Assembly: GCF_004353915.1 (NCBI RefSeq)
Contig: NZ_SMRP01000047.1
Location: 1 to 39,702 of the forward strand
Length of the DNA: 39,702 bases
Direction of reading: 5' to 3'
Source of the DNA: Paraburkholderia silviterrae
Lineage (GTDB): Bacteria; Pseudomonadota; Gammaproteobacteria; Burkholderiales; Burkholderiaceae
Position 1 is the first letter of the stretch; every line of letters begins with the position of its first letter. This document shows positions 1 to 7,381 of this stretch, piece after piece. The notes beneath the pieces are model-generated. The model did no database searches and was not told where the DNA came from. It saw only the letters and a list, made by a program, of their open reading frames with translations. The position numbers and the translations under genes were made by a program.

Positions 1-60
1 TCCTCAGATCATCCGTGTAATTCTCAACTCGCCTTAAACACGGAAATTCTGACACCCCCC

Positions 61-537
61 GGCACCTACTTTTCTTTGCAGCCGCAAAGAAAAGTAGGCA
101 AAAGAAAGCGGCTCACACCGCCAGTGTGACGCTGTCCCCCACTGCCCTCTAATCGGAGCGGCTCCGGAGCATCCGTCTCCTCGCACACTCCGCCTCAGTG
201 ACAAGGGGCTCATCCTTCCCGCCACGCGCTACGCGCGGGCGGAAGGGTTTGCAAGGAAAACCGGGCGTCCTACCCGGCGAATACGCGATAGTACTGCCGA
301 GCAAATACACTGGATTCCTACTAAACTTCGTACATCCCACTGGTTTTGGTTATGCCTCACGGCGCGCTCAGCGCCGCCGGATGGATGAGCCCTTTGTCAC
401 TCCGGCAGACGACGCGTGGCGACAGACGCTCCGGAGCCACTCCGATTAAAGTTTAGTGATCCACTGCGTCACACTGGCGGTTTGAGCGGCTTTCTTTTGC
501 CTACTTTTCTTTGCCGCTGCAAAGAAAAGTAGGTGCC
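61..537. repeat. Long inverted-repeat (MITE-like) intergenic element
   Basis: Positions 61-215 and 383-537 are inverted copies of each other. Both arms are 155 bp and flank a 167-bp centre. The outer ~75 bp of each arm are nearly identical, and the inner end (GGGCTCATCC / GGATGAGCCC) matches exactly; the middle of each arm has diverged. Each outer arm contains its own hairpin (CTTTTCTTTGC...GCAAAGAAAAG), and the centre has another imperfect palindrome near 216-243. No transposase is encoded. From memory, the CTTTTCTTTGC/GCAAAGAAAAGTAGG unit is a common intergenic repeat in Paraburkholderia and Caballeronia genomes. The equal arms suggest a non-autonomous mobile element or a strong structured transcript. 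No clear target-site duplication is seen. Confidence 0.75.
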
Positions 538-755
538 GCCCCGCACAGGGGTAACACTAATAGACCTACATGAAAACAAGGAAAGGCCAAGAATAATCCA
601 CGAAAAATCCAACCCAAATCCAAATCCAAATCACGACAACCCGCGCCACCCCCCAGGCATCCCAACTTCAAACCGCTAAAAAAATGAATAGACACGCGCG
701 CCACTCAGGCCCATAAAAATCACCAACATAGAAACCAACCGATCCCAAAGACAGC
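538..755. other. Intergenic stretch without recognisable genes
   Basis: This stretch is richer in A and C than its surroundings and has no plausible coding frame. It holds a short run of a CCAAAT unit at about 614-632. I see nothing else in it. Confidence 0.5.
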
Positions 756-778
756 AAAAAAGCCCGCTCACGGCGGGC
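756..778 (-). terminator. Rho-independent terminator (minus strand)
   Basis: Read on the minus strand, GCCCGC-CGTGA-GCGGGC forms a perfect 6-bp stem and is followed by six T residues (A run at 756-761 on the plus strand). The TGA stop of the small minus-strand frame at 768-899 lies in the hairpin loop. This suggests a genuine short minus-strand transcript ends here. Confidence 0.7.
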
Positions 779-899
779 GAACATTCGCTACGGGGGTCAT
801 CTGCCGCAATTTGCGAGCCGACCTGGACATCTTATCGCGAACAATAGCGTCCACGCGTTGCCCCAACCCCTGAAGCGGCGGGCCATCTGGCTCCACCAT
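768..899 (-). CDS. Possible small protein of 43 residues, unrecognised
   Basis: A minus-strand frame starts at ATG (899) and stops in the loop of the terminator at 756-778. The product is hydrophilic and basic toward its C-terminus (GQRVDAIVRDKMSRSARK, ending in VRPP), a plausible helix-rich small protein. No good ribosome binding site precedes the ATG. An alternative 66-residue frame (832-1032) overlaps it in another phase, so the two could be halves of one frameshifted gene. I recognise no family. The main support is the terminator placed exactly at the stop codon. Confidence 0.3.
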   Translation of the reverse strand: MVEPDGPPLQGLGQRVDAIVRDKMSRSARKLRQMTPVANVRPP

Positions 900-1024
900 T
901 ACGCATAGCTATCAGGGTTTCGGACAGCACGGCAGTGCGGTTATCCCAATCAGCATCAACACAGCCAGCCCCCTGTTCATTCTGATAGGTGCGTCCCAGC
1001 ACGCTGTGCGCTACAGTTTGCCTT

Positions 1025-1093
1025 AAGGGCATACCCCGCGCCCTTATCAGGTCTCCTCAAGCTTGCTGCCCGCCTTGCGCGGGCGCTTTTTTT
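1025..1093 (+). ncRNA. Candidate small RNA 1 (hairpin, GUCUCCUC, terminator)
   Basis: Three elements follow in order. A hairpin has 6-bp arms AAGGGC / GCCCTT (1025-1045). A pyrimidine-rich single-stranded segment carries GTCTCCTC (1051-1058), complementary to Shine-Dalgarno sequences. An intrinsic terminator, GCCCGC-CTTGC-GCGGGC plus a run of seven T (1068-1093), closes it. No coding gene on the plus strand precedes this terminator, so it needs an RNA to terminate. The same order and the same GTCTCCTC octamer recur at 6060-6130. I see no convincing promoter, so the 5' end is unknown. Confidence 0.4.
1068..1093 (+). terminator. Rho-independent terminator (plus strand)
   Basis: Perfect stem GCCCGC / GCGGGC with loop CTTGC, then GC and seven T residues. 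It has no upstream protein gene on this strand and is taken as the 3' end of candidate small RNA 1. Confidence 0.7.
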
Positions 1094-1145
1094 GCTGCCC
1101 GATGCTTAGCCGGCCCAGGGCCGAAACCAGGGCAACAAGGCCGCC

Positions 1146-2246
1146 CTACTCCTCTCCAAACCAGCGCTTGTAGATCGCGTCATATGTGCCGTTTTCCTGC
1201 AACTGCAGCAACGCGCTATCGACCGTCCTGCGCAGCGGACTATTGACCGGATACACGAACGCAATATCGGACCGGTTGATCTCGGGGCCGACCACCTTCA
1301 CACGGCCCTTGCCCTCATGGTTCGCGTAGTAAAGCAAGACCGGGCCGGCGAAGACCACGGCATCCGCTTTCCCGCTCAGCAGCGCAGCGTACATTTCCGC
1401 TGGCTGTTGATACTCCTGCACACGAGCGCCGCGATTCCTCAGCCACGCAACAGATATGCTCCCGCCTATCGTCGCGATCTGCCTGCCCGGCAAATCGTCG
1501 GGGCCGTTAATCGTGCCTTTGATTTGCTGGACGGTCAGATCAGTCGTCAGTTGCGCGGTATAGAACGCGACAAACACCAGTCCGACGAACATGAGCAGCA
1601 CGGCGGTCAGTCGCGCGAGCCACTGGCGCGGCGACTCCTCCGCCTGGGTCAGCAGTGTGGTTGCGGCCCAGTAAATGGCCTGGAAGATGCCGGGAAAGTA
1701 CTTCTTGCTGGGAATGACGCCGTCTTCGCGGCCGCGGTCGAGAAACCAGGCGATGTGCGCAGGGACAAGCACGAGCAGCAGGCCCGTGGCCAGCCAGATC
1801 ATCGTCGTTGTCGAACTCAGCAGGCGCAGCAGCGCGAGAATCGGACTGGCCGCCGTGCTTGCGCCCGTGTCGCGCACCAGGATGCGCTGTCCAGCGGTCA
1901 GCACGGGCGTGGAGAAGTCGAACGCCTGGTCCCGCTCCCAGGTGATGAACTGAGGCATGGCGAGGTCGCATTGGCCGGTCTGCAGACAGTCGTTCAGCGT
2001 CGCCGTGTCCGGGACAATCAGGTAGTCCGTCTTGACTTTCATTTGCGCCGCAACGGCGCTCCAGACGTCGATGGTGAAGCCCGTGAGCTTGCCGTGCTGC
2101 TCGATGACGGTAGGCGGGATCACCGTGACGGCAAGGCGAATGGCGGGCGTCGGCCCCTGTGCGAGCACGGGCGATGGCAGCAGATCCGCCACGAGCAGCA
2201 CGAATGCACAGCGCAGCGCCAGCGCTGCCAGGACTCTTCTGGACAT
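1146..2246 (-). CDS. GluR0-type ligand-gated channel / solute-binding receptor protein
   Basis: This 366-residue protein has the domain order of prokaryotic ionotropic glutamate receptors. A signal peptide ends near VLAQ (about 30). The first half of a periplasmic amino-acid-binding domain (about 34-130) follows, with the family phrase LTGFTIDVW. Next come a membrane helix (about 147-169), a re-entrant pore-like segment (about 186-205, IYWAATTLLTQAEESPR), a second helix (about 212-230) and the second half of the binding domain (about 248-366). The end of the second helix, FYTAQLTTDLTV, resembles the SYTANLAAFLTV gate signature of animal iGluRs. The K+ filter TVGYGD of GluR0 is absent, so ion selectivity is unknown. 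ATG 2246 is preceded by GGAG at close spacing. It is divergent from the diguanylate cyclase. A simple binding protein is less likely because of the two helices and pore loop. Confidence 0.8.
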   Translation of the reverse strand: MSRRVLAALALRCAFVLLVADLLPSPVLAQGPTPAIRLAVTVIPPTVIEQHGKLTGFTIDVWSAVAAQMKVKTDYLIVPDTATLNDCLQTGQCDLAMPQFITWERDQAFDFSTPVLTAGQRILVRDTGASTAASPILALLRLLSSTTTMIWLATGLLLVLVPAHIAWFLDRGREDGVIPSKKYFPGIFQAIYWAATTLLTQAEESPRQWLARLTAVLLMFVGLVFVAFYTAQLTTDLTVQQIKGTINGPDDLPGRQIATIGGSISVAWLRNRGARVQEYQQPAEMYAALLSGKADAVVFAGPVLLYYANHEGKGRVKVVGPEINRSDIAFVYPVNSPLRRTVDSALLQLQENGTYDAIYKRWFGEE

Positions 2247-2537
2247 GACGACTCCATGCTACGCATTCGGCCCCGTTACGCAGCATTCAAAGCTGCGCCT
2301 CGCCTTTCGGAAACAGGAACGTGACGCCCGCATGCGCTTCGTTGGTTGCGAAGTCTCGTACAATATCCACGCCTCGACTATCGGGATTTTGGGCAAGCTC
2401 GATTCGCTAAAGGGTCGTTCGTTCCAGAATTCCAATCTTTCGCACTGCAATTATTCAATTGTGCAGCGCGGTCGCGCTCCCGGCGCCCCTTTCGCCAGCC
2501 TTGAATCAGCCAGAGAATCGAATCGCGCCTACGACCC

Positions 2538-4361
2538 ATGCCGCTGCCCACGACTCAAAGCTGGACCTTGCATCCGGCCACGCGCAAATCGTGGATGCGC
2601 GAGATCCTCGCGCTGCTCACGGTGCTCGTCGCGGCGAATATCCTCGTCAACGCCTGGCAATCGTGGCACGACTTCCGGGCTGCGGACCGGCAGGCCGCCG
2701 AACAGCTCACCGCGCAAACGTCGCTGGTCGCGCGCCTCATCGAGGACCGCCTTCGCGATCTGGATGGGATGATGTCGGCAACCCAGACCCTGATCGACGA
2801 AGGCAAGGCCACCAACGAAGCGCTCGTCGACCTGACGCAAACGCTGAAATTGTCGCTGGGCGACACCTTGATTGCAGTGTTCGACGCGAACGGGCGCATG
2901 GTGGCCGCCTCTCACCCCGATGCCCGCAACGAGATTCCCGGCTTCGATGCGATCTTTGCGCAGGTGCGCGCCGCGCCGTCCGCGCGGCTGTGGCTACCGG
3001 TCGTGTGGGGCAACCGGGGCGCCATGGTGGTCGCCGCAAGGCACGTCGGCCAGACCGGCCAGCTGGACGCGGTGACGATCCATCTCGTGCCGCTCGAGCA
3101 ACATCTGCTCGACAATGCGAAGCTGATTCCGGGCACGGCCCTGCTGCTGCGCGACAACACGCAACGCATCGTCGCGCGGGTTCCGGATGTGGCGGGGCTG
3201 GCCGTCGGGCAACGGCTCACCGACGACGGCAGCGCGCGCGCCGGGCCTATCGAGGGCACGTTCTACGCGCTATGGCGCCGCGATCATACCGAGCGACTCG
3301 TTGCACAGCAGCACATCGGGCTCGGCTCGAATGCGGGGTACTGGACGCTGGATTTGGGCTATGCCATCGGCACGTTCCGCGACAGCCTCTGGGCCAGCCT
3401 CTACCTCAACCTTGCCGCAGCGGCGTTGTTGCTCGCCATGCTGGCCGGCGGCTTTATCCTGATCGGCCGGCAAAGGGCGCTCAACGGCCGCGTGGAAAAA
3501 TATGCGAGCACGGTTTCGACCATCGTCGAGAACATGCCGACGCCGGTCGCCGTGGTCGATATGAAATCGAAGCGCATTCTCCTTGGCAACGACGCACTGC
3601 TGGCCGTGTTCGGCGCGCCGGCCGACAAAGGGCAGCCTTTTGCGCGCCTCTTTGTCGATGAAGCCCATTGGACGCGCATGCAGGCGGAGTCCGCCAAAGA
3701 GCCCGCGCCGTTCCAGACGCGCTCCGGCATTCGCCACATGCTGGTCCACTGCACGAGGCTGGCGGCCCTTGCGGGAAAGAGCGATGGCGATCCTCTGCTC
3801 GTCGTGCTCACCGATATCACCCATCAACATCTGTTGCTCAAGCAACTACAAACGGACGCGGACTTCGACCCGCTCACGGGGCTGGCCAATCGGCGTTACT
3901 TCGAAAAGGCCGCCATGCAGGCGGTCGAACATGCGCGGCGGCATCATAGCCCGTTGTCGGTACTGGCGCTCGACCTGGACTTCTTCAAGCGCGTGAACGA
4001 TACCTGGGGCCACGCGGTTGGAGACCGTGTGCTCAAGGTGGCCTCGCGCGTGTTCGAGGCCGCGCTGCGCGAAGACGATCTCGCTGCGCGAATCGGCGGC
4101 GAGGAGTTCGCGGCTATTCTGCTGGACACACCCGAAGAGCAGGCTCGCCGCGTTGCCGAACGCATTCGGCAGACGCTGCAGGACACGCCCATCCAGCTCG
4201 ATACGGGCGAAACGCTGTCGCAAACTTTCAGCATTGGAATTGCCCGCTACGACGAAACGGAAACCAGTCTCGACGAAACGCTCAAGCGCGCCGATGCAGC
4301 GCTCTACGCGGCAAAACACGCCGGGCGCAATCGCGTCCGGTTCTGGGGCGAAGCATCATGA
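2538..4361 (+). CDS. Membrane diguanylate cyclase (extracellular sensor, PAS-like, GGDEF)
   Basis: This 607-residue protein makes cyclic di-GMP. It has an N-terminal helix (about 23-40) and a periplasmic Cache-like sensor region (about 41-280). A second helix (about 285-312) and a PAS-like segment follow; the latter begins near VSTIVENMPTPVAVVD. The C-terminal GGDEF domain (about 445-600) starts with DADFDPLTGLANRRYF. The active-site motif is GGEEF (about 520-524). An inhibitory-site motif RxxD (REDD) sits five residues before it, so product inhibition is expected. The Mg-binding phrase LDLDFFKRVNDTWGH is present. No EAL domain is fused. The start is uncertain: neither ATG 2538 nor the in-frame ATG 2595 has a good ribosome binding site. 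It is transcribed away from the channel gene. Confidence 0.9.
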   Translation: MPLPTTQSWTLHPATRKSWMREILALLTVLVAANILVNAWQSWHDFRAADRQAAEQLTAQTSLVARLIEDRLRDLDGMMSATQTLIDEGKATNEALVDLTQTLKLSLGDTLIAVFDANGRMVAASHPDARNEIPGFDAIFAQVRAAPSARLWLPVVWGNRGAMVVAARHVGQTGQLDAVTIHLVPLEQHLLDNAKLIPGTALLLRDNTQRIVARVPDVAGLAVGQRLTDDGSARAGPIEGTFYALWRRDHTERLVAQQHIGLGSNAGYWTLDLGYAIGTFRDSLWASLYLNLAAAALLLAMLAGGFILIGRQRALNGRVEKYASTVSTIVENMPTPVAVVDMKSKRILLGNDALLAVFGAPADKGQPFARLFVDEAHWTRMQAESAKEPAPFQTRSGIRHMLVHCTRLAALAGKSDGDPLLVVLTDITHQHLLLKQLQTDADFDPLTGLANRRYFEKAAMQAVEHARRHHSPLSVLALDLDFFKRVNDTWGHAVGDRVLKVASRVFEAALREDDLAARIGGEEFAAILLDTPEEQARRVAERIRQTLQDTPIQLDTGETLSQTFSIGIARYDETETSLDETLKRADAALYAAKHAGRNRVRFWGEAS

Positions 4362-4400
4362 CGGCTCGCGCTTCAGGCACGCCCGGTGAGCGCAAGGTCA

Positions 4401-4787
4401 TCAGAAGCTGAGCGCGAGCCCGAGCGACGCGCCTGAAATGTCCTTGCCGAATGCGTAACGCGCCACGATCCGGAATCGCGAAAACAACTTCGTCACCGCA
4501 CCCGTATCGATCTCCAGACCGGCGCCCAGCGAGGTCAAATGGTTGAAGCCGAGAATATCGGCCTGGCTGCCGAGATAGGTCGAATGCGATAGCTCGAGCA
4601 CATAGCGCAGCGGCCGGTGCAGCACCAACAGGCCCGTCGGCGCGCGCCAGCGTGCGTACAGGTTCGTCGATTCCGCATTGGCCTCTCCGCGCACGCCGCT
4701 CGACGAGCCGAAGCTGCGAGGCGAAAGGGCTTGCATGCTCTTCTCCGCTTCGCGTTTGAGTTGCCGAACTGCCGTTGACGCCGCAAA
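4401..4787 (-). pseudogene. Truncated outer-membrane autotransporter-type beta-barrel (C-terminal part)
   Basis: The minus-strand frame encodes the last ~129 residues of what looks like a solitary outer-membrane autotransporter barrel. Strand-like phrases such as STNLYARWRAPTG, RYVLELSHSTYLG and RIVARYAFGKDISG end in LALSF, a terminal phenylalanine typical of barrels inserted by the Bam machinery. The frame is closed upstream by TGA at 4790-4788, and no signal peptide or N-terminal half is found. The in-frame ATG at 4736 would give only 111 residues without a leader. I read it as a 5'-truncated remnant, though a diverged short gene cannot be excluded. Confidence 0.6.
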
Positions 4788-5006
4788 TCAGGCAACATAG
4801 GTGGCCCTGACCCGCGCCTTCTTGTTGAGGCCGCAAGCACCGAAAAGCGTTGCGCACAGGCCCTTTATCCGGGAGTGTCGTATGCGACGCCAGGGGACGC
4901 CACAGGGGCGCGGGGCAATGCGGATTGCCCCGAAGGGCAATGACGCCAGCCCGGCTTCGGATCGAAACCTTGCCGCGCCACGCTCGTTGGGATACCGGGA
5001 ACCGTG

Positions 5007-5417
5007 ATGCATCACCACGACTCAGCCAGAAGTGCCGGTCGCAGAATTCGCCTGGCCGCATGCGGCGCCTTGCTGCTCGCGTTCGCCTCGCCGCCCGCAT
5101 GGCCGGCGTACGCCGGCTTCCTGAACGGCACGCCAATGAGCCAGCTCGACCAGAAGGACATCGACGCGCTGAACAGCACCGTGCAGATCGTGCTGAACAC
5201 GAAGAACGATGGCGAAACGACCCCATGGATCCGCCCCGCCTCGGGCGATCGCGCCGAAGTCAGCGCAACCCTCACGCCGGAAGGCACCTCGATCAAGCAC
5301 CACAGAACCTGCCGGTTCGTTGCCGTAACGATCCATGCCGGGGATCAGGCGTTCAAGCTGCGCCCGCAATACTGCCAAAGCGCGAAAACGACGTGGAAGC
5401 TCCAAGGCGCGCAGTAA
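5007..5417 (+). CDS. Small secreted surface-antigen-like protein (RT0821/Lpp0805 type)
   Basis: This 136-residue protein has a signal peptide (about residues 8-36: arginines, then LAACGALLLAFASPPAWPAYA). The mature domain carries the sparse pattern of the RT0821/Lpp0805 surface-protein family: an early tryptophan and glycine stretch (TTPWIRPASGD), then TCRFVAV, then QYCQ, then a late tryptophan (TTWKLQG). The two cysteines may form a disulfide. The function of the family is not known. GTG (5004) and ATG (5007) are adjacent; GGGA about 7 bases ahead fits ATG 5007. Degraded genes lie on both sides, but this frame looks intact. Family assignment is tentative. Confidence 0.65.
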   Translation: MHHHDSARSAGRRIRLAACGALLLAFASPPAWPAYAGFLNGTPMSQLDQKDIDALNSTVQIVLNTKNDGETTPWIRPASGDRAEVSATLTPEGTSIKHHRTCRFVAVTIHAGDQAFKLRPQYCQSAKTTWKLQGAQ

Positions 5418-5650
5418 GGCAACACGCGCCGGGATTTACGTTACCCCTGACCCGATGTGGCAACGACCGATGAGACGAAGCGCAGCAACGTCCTCATCAT
5501 GTCCGAGGCCGCGTTGCACGGCTGGCTAGAGGGGCGTTTCAATGCGGGCACGGCGACGATAGCCTGATCACGCCCGCAGGCCGCGTCGTGCCCATGCGCG
5601 CAGCCCGGTAGCGCATCCGGTACGCCAGCTGCGCCTGCAAGACAGCAAGC

Positions 5651-5973
5651 TCACGAGGAAAGCCGCTCGCCCCCTTCGTCGGGCGGATGGCGGGCGTGCC
5701 TCTCGCCTCGCTGCGAGACTTCGTCTGCCGAAGCGGCAACGGCAGCCTGGTCCGCCGTAGCCGCCATGCGATGCTGCCCCCGCACGAGCGGCAGCCAGAC
5801 CACGATTTGAGCGCCGCCTGCGCCGCGCAACGCGGCGTCCACGCGGCCGTGGTGCGCTTCGACGATGGAGCGCACGATCGACAAGCCGAGCCCCATGCCG
5901 TGCGGCTTGGTCGAAGCCATGTTCCTCGGCCCGTTGCCCTCTTCGTCAGAGCGTTCGTAGCATTCACGATCAT
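5651..5973 (-). pseudogene. Remnant of a sensor histidine kinase (ATPase domain)
   Basis: On the minus strand, an N-box-like piece (LIVNATNAL-type, read here as IVNATNAL near 5970-5946) is followed in another frame by the G2 box and domain end: STKPHGMGLGLSIVRSIVEAHHGRV, then QIVVWLPL (about 5918-5760). The D-box and F-box expected between them are missing and the phase changes, so this is an internally deleted, frameshifted copy. The sequence resembles kinases of the FixL/DctB group. No dimerisation domain or histidine box lies upstream. Confidence 0.65.
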
Positions 5974-6059
5974 TGATGGGCCGCTTCGAGCGATGGGCGC
6001 AATGCTATCCCCCCTATCCGAACGGGTAGGTAGGCGAGATACGGAGGCCTGCCCATAAT

Positions 6060-6130
6060 CTTTCCTGAGGAAAGCTCCGCACTCCTCTTGTCTCCTCGAA
6101 CCATTTGCCCGCTGTGTGCGGGCATTTTTT
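6060..6130 (+). ncRNA. Candidate small RNA 2 (hairpin, GUCUCCUC, terminator)
   Basis: A perfect 6-bp hairpin CTTTCC-TGA-GGAAAG (6060-6074) is followed by an unpaired CU-rich segment containing ACTCCTC and GTCTCCTC (about 6081-6097), both anti-Shine-Dalgarno-like. A strong intrinsic terminator (6106-6130) closes it. No open frame ends upstream on this strand. The layout recalls trans-acting sRNAs that expose CUCCUC loops to block translation starts. The same order and octamer occur at 1025-1093. A CATAAT at 6054-6059 could be a -10 box only if the 5' hairpin is shorter than drawn. Confidence 0.5.
6106..6130 (+). terminator. Rho-independent terminator (plus strand)
   Basis: Perfect 7-bp stem TGCCCGC / GCGGGCA with loop TGTGT and six T residues immediately after. 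It is the 3' end of candidate small RNA 2. Confidence 0.8.
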
Positions 6131-6343
6131 CGTCTACGACACCTTGCGACGCGTCCCCCTGATCGCTCTTGCCCTCGAAGTCAGCTTCCGCACACAACAA
6201 CGTGGTCGAGCGCCACGCCTTGAGCCCGTTACATGTTTGAACTTGACGACATCCGTAACGCACTGCCCGATTGGCAGTGACTCCGCCTGCCAACGACTCG
6301 CGATTCCCCGTCGCTGCCGTTAGTGAATGAGCGGCCCCTCGCA

Positions 6344-6709
6344 CTACCCCGTAGTGGCAAATCGATCCAGCAAACACAGCAGCCGACGCTCCTGATCGCG
6401 CAGGATACCCGGTGTGGAACGGAGTTCGTGCACGCGTTGGTGCCAGTAACGCACACCGAAAATCGCCATCGCCGTGTCCGCGCCGATTGCCTTTTCGAGG
6501 TGAGCAATTGCGGCGTCTAAATTGTGGATTGTGTAGGGACTGAGCGGTCGCCGCCGCGTTTCGGTCCCGGATTCGAACTCGGCTTCGGTCTCAGCCGTGG
6601 TCTCCGTCGCCGTCTTTGCAGTCGCACGATTCGTGTTCTCGCGCCCTTGCGCCTGGCCCTCCGCCTGGCTTGCGCTCTTGCGAGATGGAGTTTCGGGTAT
6701 CGAGCTCAT
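6344..6709 (-). CDS. Hypothetical protein, low-complexity N-terminus
   Basis: The product is 121 residues from ATG 6709; an in-frame GTG at 6721 would add four. The N-terminal half is a charged, threonine- and glutamate-rich low-complexity tail (NRATAKTATETTAETEAEFE). The C-terminal half is a compact helical region beginning LSPYTIHNLDAAIAHLEKAIG and ending LLCLLDRFATTG. I do not recognise a family. ATG 6709 overlaps the stop of the preceding 34-residue frame as ATGA, which suggests translational coupling and supports this start. The gene is last in the minus-strand group 7200-6344. Confidence 0.5.
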   Translation of the reverse strand: MSSIPETPSRKSASQAEGQAQGRENTNRATAKTATETTAETEAEFESGTETRRRPLSPYTIHNLDAAIAHLEKAIGADTAMAIFGVRYWHQRVHELRSTPGILRDQERRLLCLLDRFATTG

Positions 6710-6810
6710 GGCGCGAGACACCAGCAGGTCGAAATGGCGGCCGGCCGCTGCGCAAGCAGGCTCTGCAGGCGGCGCTCATCAAGAGCGTACTGGAAGGAAT
6801 GGTCTTGCAT
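6706..6810 (-). CDS. Possible 34-residue leader-like protein, coupled to the next gene
   Basis: ATG 6810 is preceded by GAGGAG at 7-base spacing. The frame stops at TGA 6708-6706, overlapping the ATG of the following gene by ATGA. The predicted peptide begins MQDHSFQYALDERRLQSLLA, an amphipathic helix, and ends in CWCLAP. It lies between two other short genes on the same strand. The good ribosome binding site and the ATGA overlap are the evidence; the peptide matches no family I know. It may serve only to couple translation. Confidence 0.4.
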   Translation of the reverse strand: MQDHSFQYALDERRLQSLLAQRPAAISTCWCLAP

Positions 6811-6861
6811 CGCACGATCTCCTCGTCAGTCAGGCTATTCAACTGCCCAAGCGCTGATCGC

Positions 6862-7200
6862 TCACCCATTGCCGTCGCGCACTTTCCGGCGCTGCGCGAC
6901 GGACTCCAGCAGCTTCAAGGTGCTGCAGAAACTCCGGTCGACCTGCAGCGTCCAGCGATTCTGTTCATAAGCGGCCCAGGCCTGTACGAGGATTTCGGAA
7001 ATCTGCACGGGCAATCTCACGCCACTCGACTCGATGCGGCTCATGAGAACCCATGCCCAAAGAATGTCTTCCACGACGTGGGCTTCCAGCTCCGTCGCCG
7101 GTTCCGGCTCCGGCTTGCGCCGGCGAAAGTGTGTTTCATCTGCCGACGCACTACGGAAGATGTTCAGCAGGCTCTTCAAGTCGGGATGTAGCGAGCGCAT
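6862..7200 (-). CDS. Hypothetical protein, 112 residues
   Basis: ATG 7200 follows an AAGGGA ribosome binding site about nine bases upstream. The protein starts MRSLHPDLKSLLNIFRSA, has a charged linker (RRRKPEPEPATE), and then an apparently all-helical domain with ILWAWVLMSRIE and LVQAWAAYEQNRWTLQV. No signal peptide or membrane helix is evident. The family is not recognised. It is first of three short minus-strand genes ending at 6344 and is divergent from the response regulator starting at 7382. The open frame continues upstream to about 7533, but that part reads as shadow of the regulator gene. Confidence 0.5.
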   Translation of the reverse strand: MRSLHPDLKSLLNIFRSASADETHFRRRKPEPEPATELEAHVVEDILWAWVLMSRIESSGVRLPVQISEILVQAWAAYEQNRWTLQVDRSFCSTLKLLESVAQRRKVRDGNG

Positions 7201-7381
7201 GGTGGCGTCCCTTGTCGTCCGAACTGCAACGACTCCATCGTGCGCGGCCCGAGGCTCGGCGAAAACCGGCCATACCGGGGGAGGAACGCCTCCAGAAGGC
7301 ATCCCCAGAAGCGTCCCCCGCTTTGGGGGGATCGCATCCCGAGCGAATGCGGGTACGATGGTCTCGACTGGAGAGGTGCCG

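Larger units (their letters stand above)
5418..6343. other. Gene-poor decay zone
   Basis: About 0.9 kb without an intact gene. It holds a deleted histidine-kinase remnant (5651-5973, minus) and the candidate small RNA at 6060-6130. A perfect 7-bp hairpin, CACTGCC-CGATT-GGCAGTG (6261-6279), lies just downstream of the minus-strand gene that ends at 6344; it lacks a T tract and may be a weak terminator or processing site. The rest shows no coding signal. Confidence 0.6.

Noticed and set aside
149..449. Two short frames, one per strand, encoding similar peptides ending in RSRSD / RSHSD
   Set aside because: Their similarity is fully explained by the inverted repeat that contains both. Neither has a ribosome binding site.
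614..632. Short CCAAAT tandem run
   Set aside because: Only about three units; too short to be a meaningful satellite or a CRISPR-like array.
832..1032. 66-codon minus-strand frame upstream of the 43-residue frame
   Set aside because: The nearest GGAG is more than 20 bases from the ATG and the product has no recognisable pattern. It may be the out-of-phase first half of a decayed gene, but this cannot be supported.
1317..2324. 335-codon open frame on the plus strand
   Set aside because: It is antisense to the GluR0-type gene. Composition is dominated by Arg, Gln and His, with no domain signature, while the opposite strand has full family motifs.
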